Assembly (NCBI GenBank): GCA_020024255.1
Contig: JAHHTX010000064.1
Location: 1-12,099 of the forward strand
DNA: 12,099 nucleotides
Reading direction: 5' to 3'
From: Anaerotignum sp.
GTDB taxonomy: Bacteria; Bacillota; Clostridia; Lachnospirales; Anaerotignaceae
Under the pieces are notes generated by a model. The model searched no databases. It had not been told where the DNA came from and saw nothing but the letters and a program-made list of their open reading frames with translations. Position numbers and translations under genes: made by a program. Positions 1 through 7,764 of this stretch are shown here, piece by piece (within the stretch, counting starts at the first letter, position 1; each line of letters starts with the position of its first letter).

Positions 1-123
1 AAAAAACCGTTGAAATATGAGTTGCTTCCAAGCCATATTCGGGAAATGTTAAAACATAATTTTATGGAAATTGAAAATTTTGCTTTCGAAACCAAAATCC
101 ATGTCAAACACGCTTATAAATAA
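1..123 (+). CDS. 3' end of an unidentified gene (partial)
   Basis: Reading frame 1 is open from the window edge for 40 codons and ends at TAA 121-123. The residues run from KKPLKYELLPSH through to a basic end, KIHVKHAYK. The codon choice looks coding: a mixed set of codons with A/T-rich third positions, like the genes that follow. I do not recognise the family from this short tail, and no motif is visible. The gene lies on the same strand as miaB, 152 nt upstream. Because miaB has its own promoter, this gene is probably a separate transcription unit. The frame could be a chance opening in AT-rich DNA, but its position just before a promoter gap makes a real gene end more likely. Confidence 0.6.
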   Translation, partial: KKPLKYELLPSHIREMLKHNFMEIENFAFETKIHVKHAYK

Positions 124-201
124 AATACGATTTCCCTAATTTTATGGAAATATATCTCCTTTTTTTCAATGGGCAAAGTTGAAAATGAAGTATACAAATG
201 A

Positions 202-230
202 TTGAAAAAATTTTTTATTTATGGTACACT
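202..230 (+). promoter_or_regulatory. Sigma-A-type promoter of the miaB operon
   Basis: A TTGAAA -35 element (202-207) is followed after exactly 17 nt by TACACT (225-230). A TG dinucleotide one base before the -10 (TGG-TACACT) makes it an extended -10 promoter. Transcription should start near 237, giving a leader of about 40 nt before the miaB ATG at 276. The surrounding DNA is very AT-rich, as expected upstream of a housekeeping promoter. It is the best promoter I can see for the miaB-to-dacF run. Confidence 0.7.
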
Positions 231-275
231 GATAGACGGTGAAAATCCATAAAAATAAACAGAAAGGTAGATTGC

Positions 276-1691
276 ATGGAGGATAAGAAAGAACAATCTG
301 TATTCCGCACGCAGGAGCCATATATGGATGCTGTGCGTAAGTGGAATCAGGAATTTCAGGAAAAGTACGGCAGACCAAGAAAAATGTATTGCTTTACTAT
401 GGGTTGTCAAATGAATGCCCATGATTCGGAAAAGCTAATTGGTGTTTTGACAGAAATGGGTTATGTGCCTACCGATAAAGAAAATGAGGCAGATTTTGTC
501 ATTTACAATACATGCTGTATTCGGGAAAATGCGGAGCAAAAAGTTTATGGCAAACTGGGTTGGCTCAATACTTTAAAAAAGAAAAATCCGGAATTGATTA
601 TTGCCCTTTGTGGCTGCATGACACAACAAGATGTTGTGATTGAACGGCTGCAAAAAACATATTCTTTTGTAGACATGATATTCGGGACATTTAATCTTTA
701 TAAACTGCCACAGCTTCTCTGTCAGCGGATAGAAAGCGGAAAGCAGGTCATGGATATTTGGAAGGAAGGCAGTGATATTGCGGAAGATATGCCTTCTATT
801 AGGGGACAAAATTTTAAAGCATCTGTCAATATTATGTATGGCTGCAACAATTTTTGTACTTACTGTATTGTGCCTTATGTCAGAGGTAGGGAACGCAGCC
901 GCAAGCCGGAGGATATTATCGAAGAAATCGAAAAGCTGGCAAAAGACGGCGTGAAAGAAGTTATGCTTTTGGGACAAAACGTCAATTCCTATGGCAAAAC
1001 ATTGGACAAGCCGATATCCTTTGCGGAATTGCTTCGTATGGTAAATGAAGTGGAAGGCATTGAGCGAATTCGTTTTATGACTTCGCACCCAAAGGATATG
1101 TCTGACGAGTTGATACTTGCCATGAAGGAATGTGATAAGGTATGTAAAAATCTCCACCTTCCTATGCAGTCAGGAAGTAGCGAGGTGCTACGTCGCATGA
1201 ACCGTCGGTATACAAAGGAAAAATATTTGGATTTGGTGCGGAAAGTGAAAGATGCAATGCCGGACATTACGTTGAGTACCGATATTATTGTTGGTTTCCC
1301 GGGCGAAACAGAAGAAGATTTTCAGGAAACACTGGACGTCATTCGAGAGGCAAGATACAGCACCGCTTTTACATTTCTCTATTCCAAGCGAACAGGCACA
1401 CCTGCTGCCGTCATGGAAGATCAGATTCCGGAAGATGTGGCGAAAGATCGTTTCGACCGTATGCTGGATATATTGAATCCCATCATTCATGAAGTTAATG
1501 AGGTATATGTGGGAAAAGAGACAAAAGTTCTGGTGGAAGAAATCAGCAGACACGATGAAAGTATTTTGACAGGTAGAACGGAGCAAAATATGCTTGTACA
1601 TTTTCAAGGTGATGCAGACTTGATTGGGCATATTGTACCCGTTAAGATAAAAGAAAATAAAACATTCTATTTAATAGGAGAAAGGATTTAA
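276..1691 (+). CDS. miaB: tRNA-2-methylthio-N6-dimethylallyladenosine synthase MiaB
   Basis: Radical-SAM methylthiotransferase that adds the C2 methylthio group to i6A37 in tRNAs reading UNN codons, making ms2i6A37. The 471 residues hold the full architecture. The N-terminal UPF0004 domain has cluster-binding Cys44 (MGCQMN), Cys80 (NTCCIRENAE) and Cys114 (CGCMTQ). The radical-SAM core has C190-x3-C194-x2-C197 (GCNNFCTYC) followed by VRGRERSR. A TRAM RNA-binding domain occupies about 405-470. About 35 residues precede the conserved domain, as in other Firmicute MiaB proteins. The ATG at 276 has AGAAAGG at 261-267. It is the first gene of the run, 11 nt before the YlbF-family gene. MiaA, which makes its substrate i6A37, is encoded four genes downstream. 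All catalytic cysteines are present, so the enzyme should be active. Confidence 0.96.
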   Translation: MEDKKEQSVFRTQEPYMDAVRKWNQEFQEKYGRPRKMYCFTMGCQMNAHDSEKLIGVLTEMGYVPTDKENEADFVIYNTCCIRENAEQKVYGKLGWLNTLKKKNPELIIALCGCMTQQDVVIERLQKTYSFVDMIFGTFNLYKLPQLLCQRIESGKQVMDIWKEGSDIAEDMPSIRGQNFKASVNIMYGCNNFCTYCIVPYVRGRERSRKPEDIIEEIEKLAKDGVKEVMLLGQNVNSYGKTLDKPISFAELLRMVNEVEGIERIRFMTSHPKDMSDELILAMKECDKVCKNLHLPMQSGSSEVLRRMNRRYTKEKYLDLVRKVKDAMPDITLSTDIIVGFPGETEEDFQETLDVIREARYSTAFTFLYSKRTGTPAAVMEDQIPEDVAKDRFDRMLDILNPIIHEVNEVYVGKETKVLVEEISRHDESILTGRTEQNMLVHFQGDADLIGHIVPVKIKENKTFYLIGERI

Positions 1692-1702
1692 GGTGAAATC
1701 AT

Positions 1703-2107
1703 ATGGCAACTGTATTTGAAATGGCAAGAGAGCTGGGAAAAGAATTACAGAAAACACCACAGGTAGAAACGCTTTTGGAAGCAAAGAAAGCATACGAAGC
1801 AGACCCTGAGATTGTAAAGACTGTTGCAGAATATACAAAGATGCACGAAGATTTTCAGGCACGGATGCAAGCAGGCGGTGTTTCTCCTGAAGAACAGAAG
1901 AAATACAATGAAGATATGGAAACAAAAGGTCAGGAAATTAAAAACAATAAACTGGCTTCAGATTTGTTTGTGGCTGAAATGAATTTCAATAATTTTATGA
2001 ATTCTGTTTTCAATATCATTACTGCAACACTGTCTGGTGAAGAACCTGAACAGGCAGGCGGATGCAGTCCTTCTTGCTGCGAATCTTGCGGCGGTGGATG
2101 CCACTAA
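1703..2107 (+). CDS. YlbF/YmcA (RicA/RicF) family protein with a Cys-rich tail
   Basis: A 134-residue, mostly helical, charged protein of the YlbF/YmcA family. Evidence is its composition, its length and its place directly after miaB and before mutS, where B. subtilis has ymcA (ricA). In B. subtilis, RicA, RicF and RicT form a complex that binds [4Fe-4S] clusters and assists RNase Y in mRNA maturation, affecting biofilm, competence and sporulation. Here the last 16 residues are GGCSPSCCESCGGGCH, with cysteines at 121, 125, 126, 129 and 133, well suited to bind a metal or Fe-S cluster. Start ATG 1703 has AAGGTG at 1690-1695, overlapping the miaB stop. Residues 1-110 form the helical domain (LGKELQKTPQVETLLEAKKA onward). 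I cannot tell the RicA from the RicF type by eye, so no symbol is given. Confidence 0.8.
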   Translation: MATVFEMARELGKELQKTPQVETLLEAKKAYEADPEIVKTVAEYTKMHEDFQARMQAGGVSPEEQKKYNEDMETKGQEIKNNKLASDLFVAEMNFNNFMNSVFNIITATLSGEEPEQAGGCSPSCCESCGGGCH

Positions 2108-2129
2108 TGAATACGACTAGATAACTTTT

Positions 2130-2159
2130 ACCCGAACTCCCAGGAAAGGGGGTTCGGGT
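2130..2159 (+). terminator. Hairpin between the YlbF-family gene and mutS, possible attenuator
   Basis: ACCCGAACTCCC (2130-2141) pairs with GGGGGTTCGGGT (2148-2159) over 12 bp, including one G-T wobble, around an AGGAAA loop. The T-run after the stem is short (TTTGCTG), so termination is probably partial. It sits in the only long gap of the operon (82 nt), 30 nt before the mutS ATG. It may lower mutS-mutL expression relative to miaB, or act as an mRNA processing or stability site. Confidence 0.5.
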
Positions 2160-2189
2160 TTGCTGTAAAAAAGAGGGAGGAAACTGTAA

Positions 2190-4808
2190 ATGGCGAAAAT
2201 GACGCCCATGATGCAGCAATATTTTGAGATTAAAGAAAAGTATAAGCATTGTTTGCTTTTTTTTCGTTTAGGCGACTTTTATGAAATGTTCTTTGAAGAT
2301 GCCCTGATTGCTTCTAAGGAACTGGAAATTACACTGACAGGTAAGGATTGGGGGCAGAAGGAACGTGCACCTATGTGTGGTGTGCCTTTTCACAGCGCAG
2401 ATACCTATATTGCCCGTTTGGTGGAAAAGGGGTATCGTGTGGCAATTTGTGAACAGCAGGAAGACCCAAAACAGGCAAAAGGCATCGTTAAGCGAGATGT
2501 GGTGCGTGTTGTTACACCAGGAACAGTGGTAGACAGCGTATCTCTGGACGAAAGAAAGAATAACTATATTATGTCTGTATATAACGCAAAAAACGGCGGA
2601 GGTCTGGCAATTTGTGACATATCTACAGGGGAATTTCAGACAACGGAATTTCAAAGTATTTTTTTGCAAGAAAAAATTATGGAAGAAGCAGCAAGATATA
2701 TGCCTGTGGAAATGGTCTGCAATGAAGAGTTTTCCCAAAATCCTCTGGCAAAGGAATTGGAGGAAAGATTACACATCACTTTTAGTGATGTTGATGACCG
2801 TATGTTTTCCTATGCGGTAGCAAGAGATACATTGAAGAACCATTTTCAAGTCAGTTCTTTGGACGGCTATGGTTTGGAAAAGAAAGAAAATGCGGTATCC
2901 GCAGCAGGGGGACTTCTCTGGTATCTTTTGGAAACCCAGAAGAACCAGCTGAAGCATATTACTTCTTTACGGTATTATACTATGGCAGATTTTATGCCTT
3001 TAGATCCTGCCGGCAGGAGAAATCTGGAATTGACGGAAACCATGCGGGAGAAAAATAAAAGAGGTTCTCTTCTTTGGGTATTGGACGAAACAAAAACAGC
3101 TATGGGTGCAAGACTTCTCCGCAAATGGGTGGAGCAGCCCCTTGTGGATGTGGAAAAAATCCAAAAACGTTTGGACAGTGTGGAAGAACTGACAAAGGAT
3201 TTATTCCTTCGGGAAGAAATTAAGGATATTTTAAATACCATATACGACTTTGAGCGGATTATGGGCCGTGTGGTTTATCAAAGTGCTAATGCCAAGGAAC
3301 TGATTATGCTGAAAAATTCAATCTGCAATCTGCCCAGACTAAAAGCACTGTTGTCCCAATGCAAAAGTTCTTATTTACAGGAATTGTATGAAAATATGGA
3401 TCCTTTGGAAAATATCCATGACCTCATTGAGCAGGCCATCAAAGATGAGCCGCCTGTTACGGTAAGAGAAGGAAAAATGATTAAGGAAGGGTATTCCGAA
3501 GAACTGGATACCTATACAAAGGCAAAAAAAGAAGGCGGTCAGTGGATTAAGGAAATGGAGCAGGAGGAACGGGAGAAAACGGGTATCAAAAATCTGAAGA
3601 TAGCCGAGAATAAAGTGTTCGGTTACTATCTGGAAGTGACCAAGGCCAATTTGGCAGAAGTGCCAGAGCGGTATATCAGAAAGCAGACACTGGCAAACTG
3701 TGAACGCTACATCACACCAGAATTGAATGATTTGGCTGAATTGATTTTAAGCTCCGAAGAAAAAATCGTTTCCTTAGAATATGATTTATTTACAGAAATC
3801 CGCAATGCAGTGGCATCGGAAGTGGAGCGGATACAGCGTTGTGCCGGTATTATTGCGGAAATTGATGCTTTGCAGTCTTTAGCCGAGGTGGCACAGAAAC
3901 AAAATTATGTAAAGCCTGTTGTAGATGATGGCGGCTGTATTGACATTCAAGCAGGCAGACACCCTGTCGTGGAAAAAATGATGCAAGGGCAGTTTATCCC
4001 CAACGATACATATTTGGACGACAAGGATACTCGTCTTGCGATTATTACAGGTCCGAATATGGCAGGAAAATCGACTTATATGCGACAAACAGCACTTATT
4101 GTTCTTATGGCACAAATTGGCAGCTTTGTTCCGGCAGACAAGGCAAGAATTGGTATTGTAGACAGAATTTTTACCAGAGTAGGTGCATCTGACGACCTGA
4201 GTGCAGGGCAAAGTACTTTTATGGTGGAAATGACGGAAGTTGCCAATATTCTGCATCATGCCACGTCCAAGAGCCTTTTAATATTAGATGAAATCGGTAG
4301 GGGCACAAGTACCTTTGACGGACTGAGTATTGCGTGGGCGGTTTTGGAATACATTATGGATACCAAAAAAATCGGGGCAAAAACTCTGTTTGCAACCCAT
4401 TACCACGAATTAACAGAACTGGAAGGAAAACTTCCCGGTGTGCAAAATTTCTGTATTACCGTGCAGGAGCAAGGGGAGGATATTATTTTCCTACGGAAAA
4501 TCAAGCGTGGCGGTGCAGACAATAGTTACGGAATACAGGTAGCACGTCTGGCAGGTTTGCCCAATAGAATCATCAAACGCAGCAAAGAGATTTTGAAACG
4601 CTTGAATGCAGCGGACATTACAAAGAAAACAAAAGAGATTGCAACGGATTTTCAGGAGCAGCAGGAAGAAGTGCAACAGGTGGATATGTTTACCATGGAG
4701 GAAGTGCAGATGGTTGAGGAAATCAAAAATCTGGATGTTCTTTCCATGACACCTATGGAAGCATTGCAAAAACTTTTTGATTTGCAGAAGTGGGCAAAAG
4801 AAATATAA
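2190..4808 (+). CDS. mutS: DNA mismatch repair ATPase MutS
   Basis: MutS recognises mispairs and small loops and, with ATP, recruits MutL. The 872-residue length is typical. The mismatch-reading Phe-x-Glu is F30-Y-E32 in LGDFYEMF. The ATPase domain has Walker A GPNMAGKST (621-629), Walker B with D700-E701 in LLILDEIGRGTSTFDG, and a conserved TLFATHYHEL after it. Core lever and clamp domains lie between about 250 and 560. In the otherwise variable C-terminal region, QVDMF (830-834) fits the beta-sliding-clamp motif QxxhF, as known for Bacillus MutS. ATG 2190 has GGGAGG at 2175-2180, 9 nt upstream. It is followed 24 nt later by mutL. No truncation or missing residue is seen. Confidence 0.97.
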   Translation: MAKMTPMMQQYFEIKEKYKHCLLFFRLGDFYEMFFEDALIASKELEITLTGKDWGQKERAPMCGVPFHSADTYIARLVEKGYRVAICEQQEDPKQAKGIVKRDVVRVVTPGTVVDSVSLDERKNNYIMSVYNAKNGGGLAICDISTGEFQTTEFQSIFLQEKIMEEAARYMPVEMVCNEEFSQNPLAKELEERLHITFSDVDDRMFSYAVARDTLKNHFQVSSLDGYGLEKKENAVSAAGGLLWYLLETQKNQLKHITSLRYYTMADFMPLDPAGRRNLELTETMREKNKRGSLLWVLDETKTAMGARLLRKWVEQPLVDVEKIQKRLDSVEELTKDLFLREEIKDILNTIYDFERIMGRVVYQSANAKELIMLKNSICNLPRLKALLSQCKSSYLQELYENMDPLENIHDLIEQAIKDEPPVTVREGKMIKEGYSEELDTYTKAKKEGGQWIKEMEQEEREKTGIKNLKIAENKVFGYYLEVTKANLAEVPERYIRKQTLANCERYITPELNDLAELILSSEEKIVSLEYDLFTEIRNAVASEVERIQRCAGIIAEIDALQSLAEVAQKQNYVKPVVDDGGCIDIQAGRHPVVEKMMQGQFIPNDTYLDDKDTRLAIITGPNMAGKSTYMRQTALIVLMAQIGSFVPADKARIGIVDRIFTRVGASDDLSAGQSTFMVEMTEVANILHHATSKSLLILDEIGRGTSTFDGLSIAWAVLEYIMDTKKIGAKTLFATHYHELTELEGKLPGVQNFCITVQEQGEDIIFLRKIKRGGADNSYGIQVARLAGLPNRIIKRSKEILKRLNAADITKKTKEIATDFQEQQEEVQQVDMFTMEEVQMVEEIKNLDVLSMTPMEALQKLFDLQKWAKEI

Positions 4809-4817
4809 TTTGCAGGG

Positions 4818-4835
4818 AAAGGAGGGAACTGATTG
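4818..4835 (+). promoter_or_regulatory. Ribosome site and TTG start fixing the mutL N-terminus
   Basis: AAAGGAGGG (4818-4826) lies 6 nt before TTG 4833-4835. An in-frame TGA occupies 4830-4832, directly before the TTG, so translation cannot begin further upstream. The next residues (GKIQILDQ) match the usual MutL N-terminus, so the TTG must be the start. Confidence 0.85.
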
Positions 4836-6785
4836 GGAAAAATACAAATTCTTGACCAAAAAACCATCAATAAAATAGCGGCAGGGGAAGTGGTGGAATC
4901 TCCTCGTTCCGTTGTAAAAGAGTTGACGGAAAATGCCATTGATGCAGGGGCAAGTACCATTACGGTGGAACTGAAAGAAGGTGGCATTTCCTATATTCGT
5001 GTAACGGATAATGGCTGCGGTATTCCGAAAGATGAAGTAAAGGACGCCTTTCAGCCCCATGCAACAAGCAAATTATCTAAAATAGAGGATTTGGAGCATA
5101 TTTACACCATGGGATTTCGTGGAGAAGCCCTTGCTTCCATTGCGGCGGTGGCACAAGTGGAAATCACCACCAGAACAAAGGAGGAGGAAACAGGCACTTA
5201 TCTGGAAATCAGTGGCGGAGAAATCAAAAGAGTGCAGGATACTGCCTGTACAGAAGGTACAACCATTGTAGTGAAAAATCTCTTTTACAATGTGCCGGCA
5301 AGACGGAAGTTTTTAAAAAAGCCTTCTACAGAGAGCAATCACGTTTCAGACCTCATCAATAAACTGGCATTGGGACATCCTGCCCTTTCCTTCTGCTATA
5401 TCAATAATGACACAACATTACTGCATACAGCAGGAAATGGAGAGCAGAGGGCATCGGTTTTTTACGTTTACGGAAAAGAAGCAGCAAATGCCATGATGGA
5501 AATTTCCTTTGCAAGAGGGGATTATCGATTGACGGGATTGGTGGGAAAGCCGGAATTGTCCCGTGCTAACCGCAATTACGAAAACCTCTTTATCAATGGG
5601 CGGTTTGTCAAAAACAGCATTGTTTCCTCCGCAGTAGAAGATGCTTATAAAACACGCATTATGATTGGAAAATTTCCCGTATATGTGTTAAACTTGGAGG
5701 TAGATGCAGCACAAATTGATGTGAATGTGCATCCGGCTAAATTAGAAGTACGGTTTAAAAATGATCAGGAAGTATATAGCTTGTTCTATGATGCAGTTAC
5801 AGAAGTATTTCGTGATGAGGTTCTGATTCCTAAGGCAGATTGGGAGAAAAAGCCAAAAATGGCTTCCTTGGAGGAAGAACAGAAAGCGAAAGAGCCGCAG
5901 GTTGTGGCAGATCCGATTGAAGCAGAGTCTGTAGCAGCCAAGCCAGTAGAAGAAGAACGTGTAAAGGAGCAACCAATTTATTCTACAAATACAAAAGAAG
6001 CGGATACTTCTTATGGTGCGATGGAACAAAAAAAACCTTATATTGAAGGAAATGCCCCTTTCCGCTCTGTGGATCAGTTGCTGCAAAAAAAACCGCCTGC
6101 ACAAATGTCAGTACAGGAGGATGCGGCAGCTTATACCGTATCGCATACAGCAGATTTTGTTGTGGAGCAGGAAGAAGAAAAAAAGGAAATCAAAGAGCCG
6201 TTTTTTCGCAATTACAGAATTATTGGGCAGCTTTTTGCAACTTACTGGATTGTAGAGCAGGGGAACAGTGTATATCTAATTGACCAACATGCTGCTCACG
6301 AGCGTGTTTTATACGAAAGGCTTATGGAAAAATTTCGGGAGGAAAGCGTTCCTTCTCAAAAACTTCTTACCCCTGTTATGCTCCATCTTACAGAAGGGGA
6401 AAAAGAATTGCTTCTGGAAAATCAGCAGCTTTTGGAAAGTTTCGGTTTTGGCTTTGAAACGTTTCCTCCTGATACTATAGCACTGGATGCTGTTCCATTT
6501 CTCATGAAAGCACCAGCAAAAGCAGGATTTTTTACGGATATTTTGGATACCCTCGATATGGGAAAACCTGAAAATGTCTATGATACGAAAATATTGGCGG
6601 TGGCAACTATGGCGTGTAAGGCGGCAGTGAAGGGACATGACCGTTTGAGCATACAGGAAGCGGAATCTTTGATTACAGAACTGTTGAAACTGGAAAATCC
6701 CTTTACCTGTCCCCATGGCAGACCCACCATTATTGAACTGACAAAATATGAACTAGAAAAGAAATTCAAACGAATCCAGAATTGA
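4833..6785 (+). CDS. mutL: DNA mismatch repair endonuclease MutL
   Basis: GHKL-type ATPase that links MutS to strand removal. In organisms without MutH it also nicks the DNA. The 650 residues show the N-terminal ATPase motifs (ENAIDAGAS, DNGCGI, GFRGEAL, GTTIVVKNLFYNVPARRKFL), then an acidic, lysine-rich linker at about 345-445, then the C-terminal domain. The latter carries the endonuclease signature DQHAAHERVLYE (484-495), ACK (594-596) and CPHGRPT (626-632), plus QKLLTP (509-514), which fits the MutL beta-clamp motif Q-x-x-L-x-P. All metal-site motifs are intact, so this should be a nicking MutL, and no mutH is present in the window. The start is TTG 4833. The gene is 24 nt after mutS and 13 nt before miaA. 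The stop is TGA, which shows that UGA is a normal stop in this genome. Confidence 0.97.
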   Translation: MGKIQILDQKTINKIAAGEVVESPRSVVKELTENAIDAGASTITVELKEGGISYIRVTDNGCGIPKDEVKDAFQPHATSKLSKIEDLEHIYTMGFRGEALASIAAVAQVEITTRTKEEETGTYLEISGGEIKRVQDTACTEGTTIVVKNLFYNVPARRKFLKKPSTESNHVSDLINKLALGHPALSFCYINNDTTLLHTAGNGEQRASVFYVYGKEAANAMMEISFARGDYRLTGLVGKPELSRANRNYENLFINGRFVKNSIVSSAVEDAYKTRIMIGKFPVYVLNLEVDAAQIDVNVHPAKLEVRFKNDQEVYSLFYDAVTEVFRDEVLIPKADWEKKPKMASLEEEQKAKEPQVVADPIEAESVAAKPVEEERVKEQPIYSTNTKEADTSYGAMEQKKPYIEGNAPFRSVDQLLQKKPPAQMSVQEDAAAYTVSHTADFVVEQEEEKKEIKEPFFRNYRIIGQLFATYWIVEQGNSVYLIDQHAAHERVLYERLMEKFREESVPSQKLLTPVMLHLTEGEKELLLENQQLLESFGFGFETFPPDTIALDAVPFLMKAPAKAGFFTDILDTLDMGKPENVYDTKILAVATMACKAAVKGHDRLSIQEAESLITELLKLENPFTCPHGRPTIIELTKYELEKKFKRIQN

Positions 6786-6798
6786 AAGAGGGAGTGAC

Positions 6799-7764
6799 AT
6801 GAATAAACCTCTCGTGTGTATTGGCGGTCCTACTGCCTGCGGAAAAACAGCCATGTCGATTTTGCTGGCAAAAGAAATTGATGGAGAAATCATTTCTGCT
6901 GATTCCATGCAGATTTACCGCTATATGGATATTGGTACGGCAAAGGTAACGAAAGAAGAAGCAGAAGGGATTCCTCACTATCTTATTGATGAACTGATGC
7001 CTGATGAGGAATATAACGTAATGCTGTTTCAAAAAAAGGCAAAGGCATACATGGAAGATATTTGGAGCAGAGGGAAAATCCCCATTGTTGTAGGGGGAAC
7101 AGGATTTTATCTCAATGCGCTGATTTATGACAACGAGTTTACGGAAACAGAGGAAGATGACAGTTTTCGGCAGTCATGCTACCGTCTGGCAGAGGAAAAG
7201 GGTGCAGAATATCTTTATGAAAAACTTCTTGCAGTTGATGCACCCTATGCGGCAACTACCCATGCCCATAATGTAAAGCGTGTGACAAGAGCCTTGGAAT
7301 ACCATCATTTGACAGGACAACGCTTTTCTGACCACAATGCGAAACAGAAACAGAAGAAATCCCCTTATCAAACGGCAGTGATTTTGTTGACTATGGAGCG
7401 GCAAGAGCTTTATCATCGCATTGAGAAACGCATTGATCTGATGATGGAGGCAGGACTTTTGGAGGAAGTCAAAGGACTTTTGGACAAGGGATATGACGGC
7501 AGTCTGGTTTCCATGCAGGGATTGGGATACAAAGAATTTTTGCCGTATTTTGCAGGGGAAATATCTTTGGAGGAAGCGGTGGAAAGCCTGAAAACAGGGA
7601 CAAGGCGGTTTGCGAAAAGACAGCTTACCTGGTTCCGTAGGCAGACAGAAGGCCTTTGGATCAATCTTTCACAAAAGACCAAGGAAGAAGCTTTGCAGGA
7701 AAGTCTGGCATATTTAAAACAATGCGGCATTTTTGAAGGAAACAAAAAGGAGTGGAAAATATGA
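6799..7764 (+). CDS. miaA: tRNA dimethylallyltransferase MiaA
   Basis: Transfers the dimethylallyl group of DMAPP to N6 of A37 in tRNAs that read UNN codons, producing i6A37, the substrate of MiaB. The 321-residue length is typical. Walker A-like GPTACGKT is at residues 10-17. SADSMQIYRYMDIGTAK has the catalytic Asp35. VGGTGFYLNAL, HNVKRVTRALE, SMQGLGYKE and TWFRR follow in the expected order. ATG 6799 is preceded by GAGGGAG (6788-6794), which overlaps the end of the mutL stop region. Its own stop TGA (7762-7764) overlaps the next gene's start as ATGA. In many bacteria hfq follows miaA; here it does not. Confidence 0.97.
   Translation: MNKPLVCIGGPTACGKTAMSILLAKEIDGEIISADSMQIYRYMDIGTAKVTKEEAEGIPHYLIDELMPDEEYNVMLFQKKAKAYMEDIWSRGKIPIVVGGTGFYLNALIYDNEFTETEEDDSFRQSCYRLAEEKGAEYLYEKLLAVDAPYAATTHAHNVKRVTRALEYHHLTGQRFSDHNAKQKQKKSPYQTAVILLTMERQELYHRIEKRIDLMMEAGLLEEVKGLLDKGYDGSLVSMQGLGYKEFLPYFAGEISLEEAVESLKTGTRRFAKRQLTWFRRQTEGLWINLSQKTKEEALQESLAYLKQCGIFEGNKKEWKI

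Noticed and set aside
138..170. Intrinsic terminator for the upstream partial gene, suggested by seven Ts after TCTCC
   Set aside because: Only a 3-bp GGA/TCC pairing precedes the T-run, so no real stem is present.
7752..7760. GTG 7752 as start of dacF
   Set aside because: It overlaps the AAGGAG itself. ATG 7761 is correctly spaced and forms the ATGA overlap with miaA.
4833..7764. UGA read as an amino acid throughout (alternative genetic code)
   Set aside because: mutL and miaA both end at TGA at exactly the expected protein lengths, and Trp is coded by TGG.
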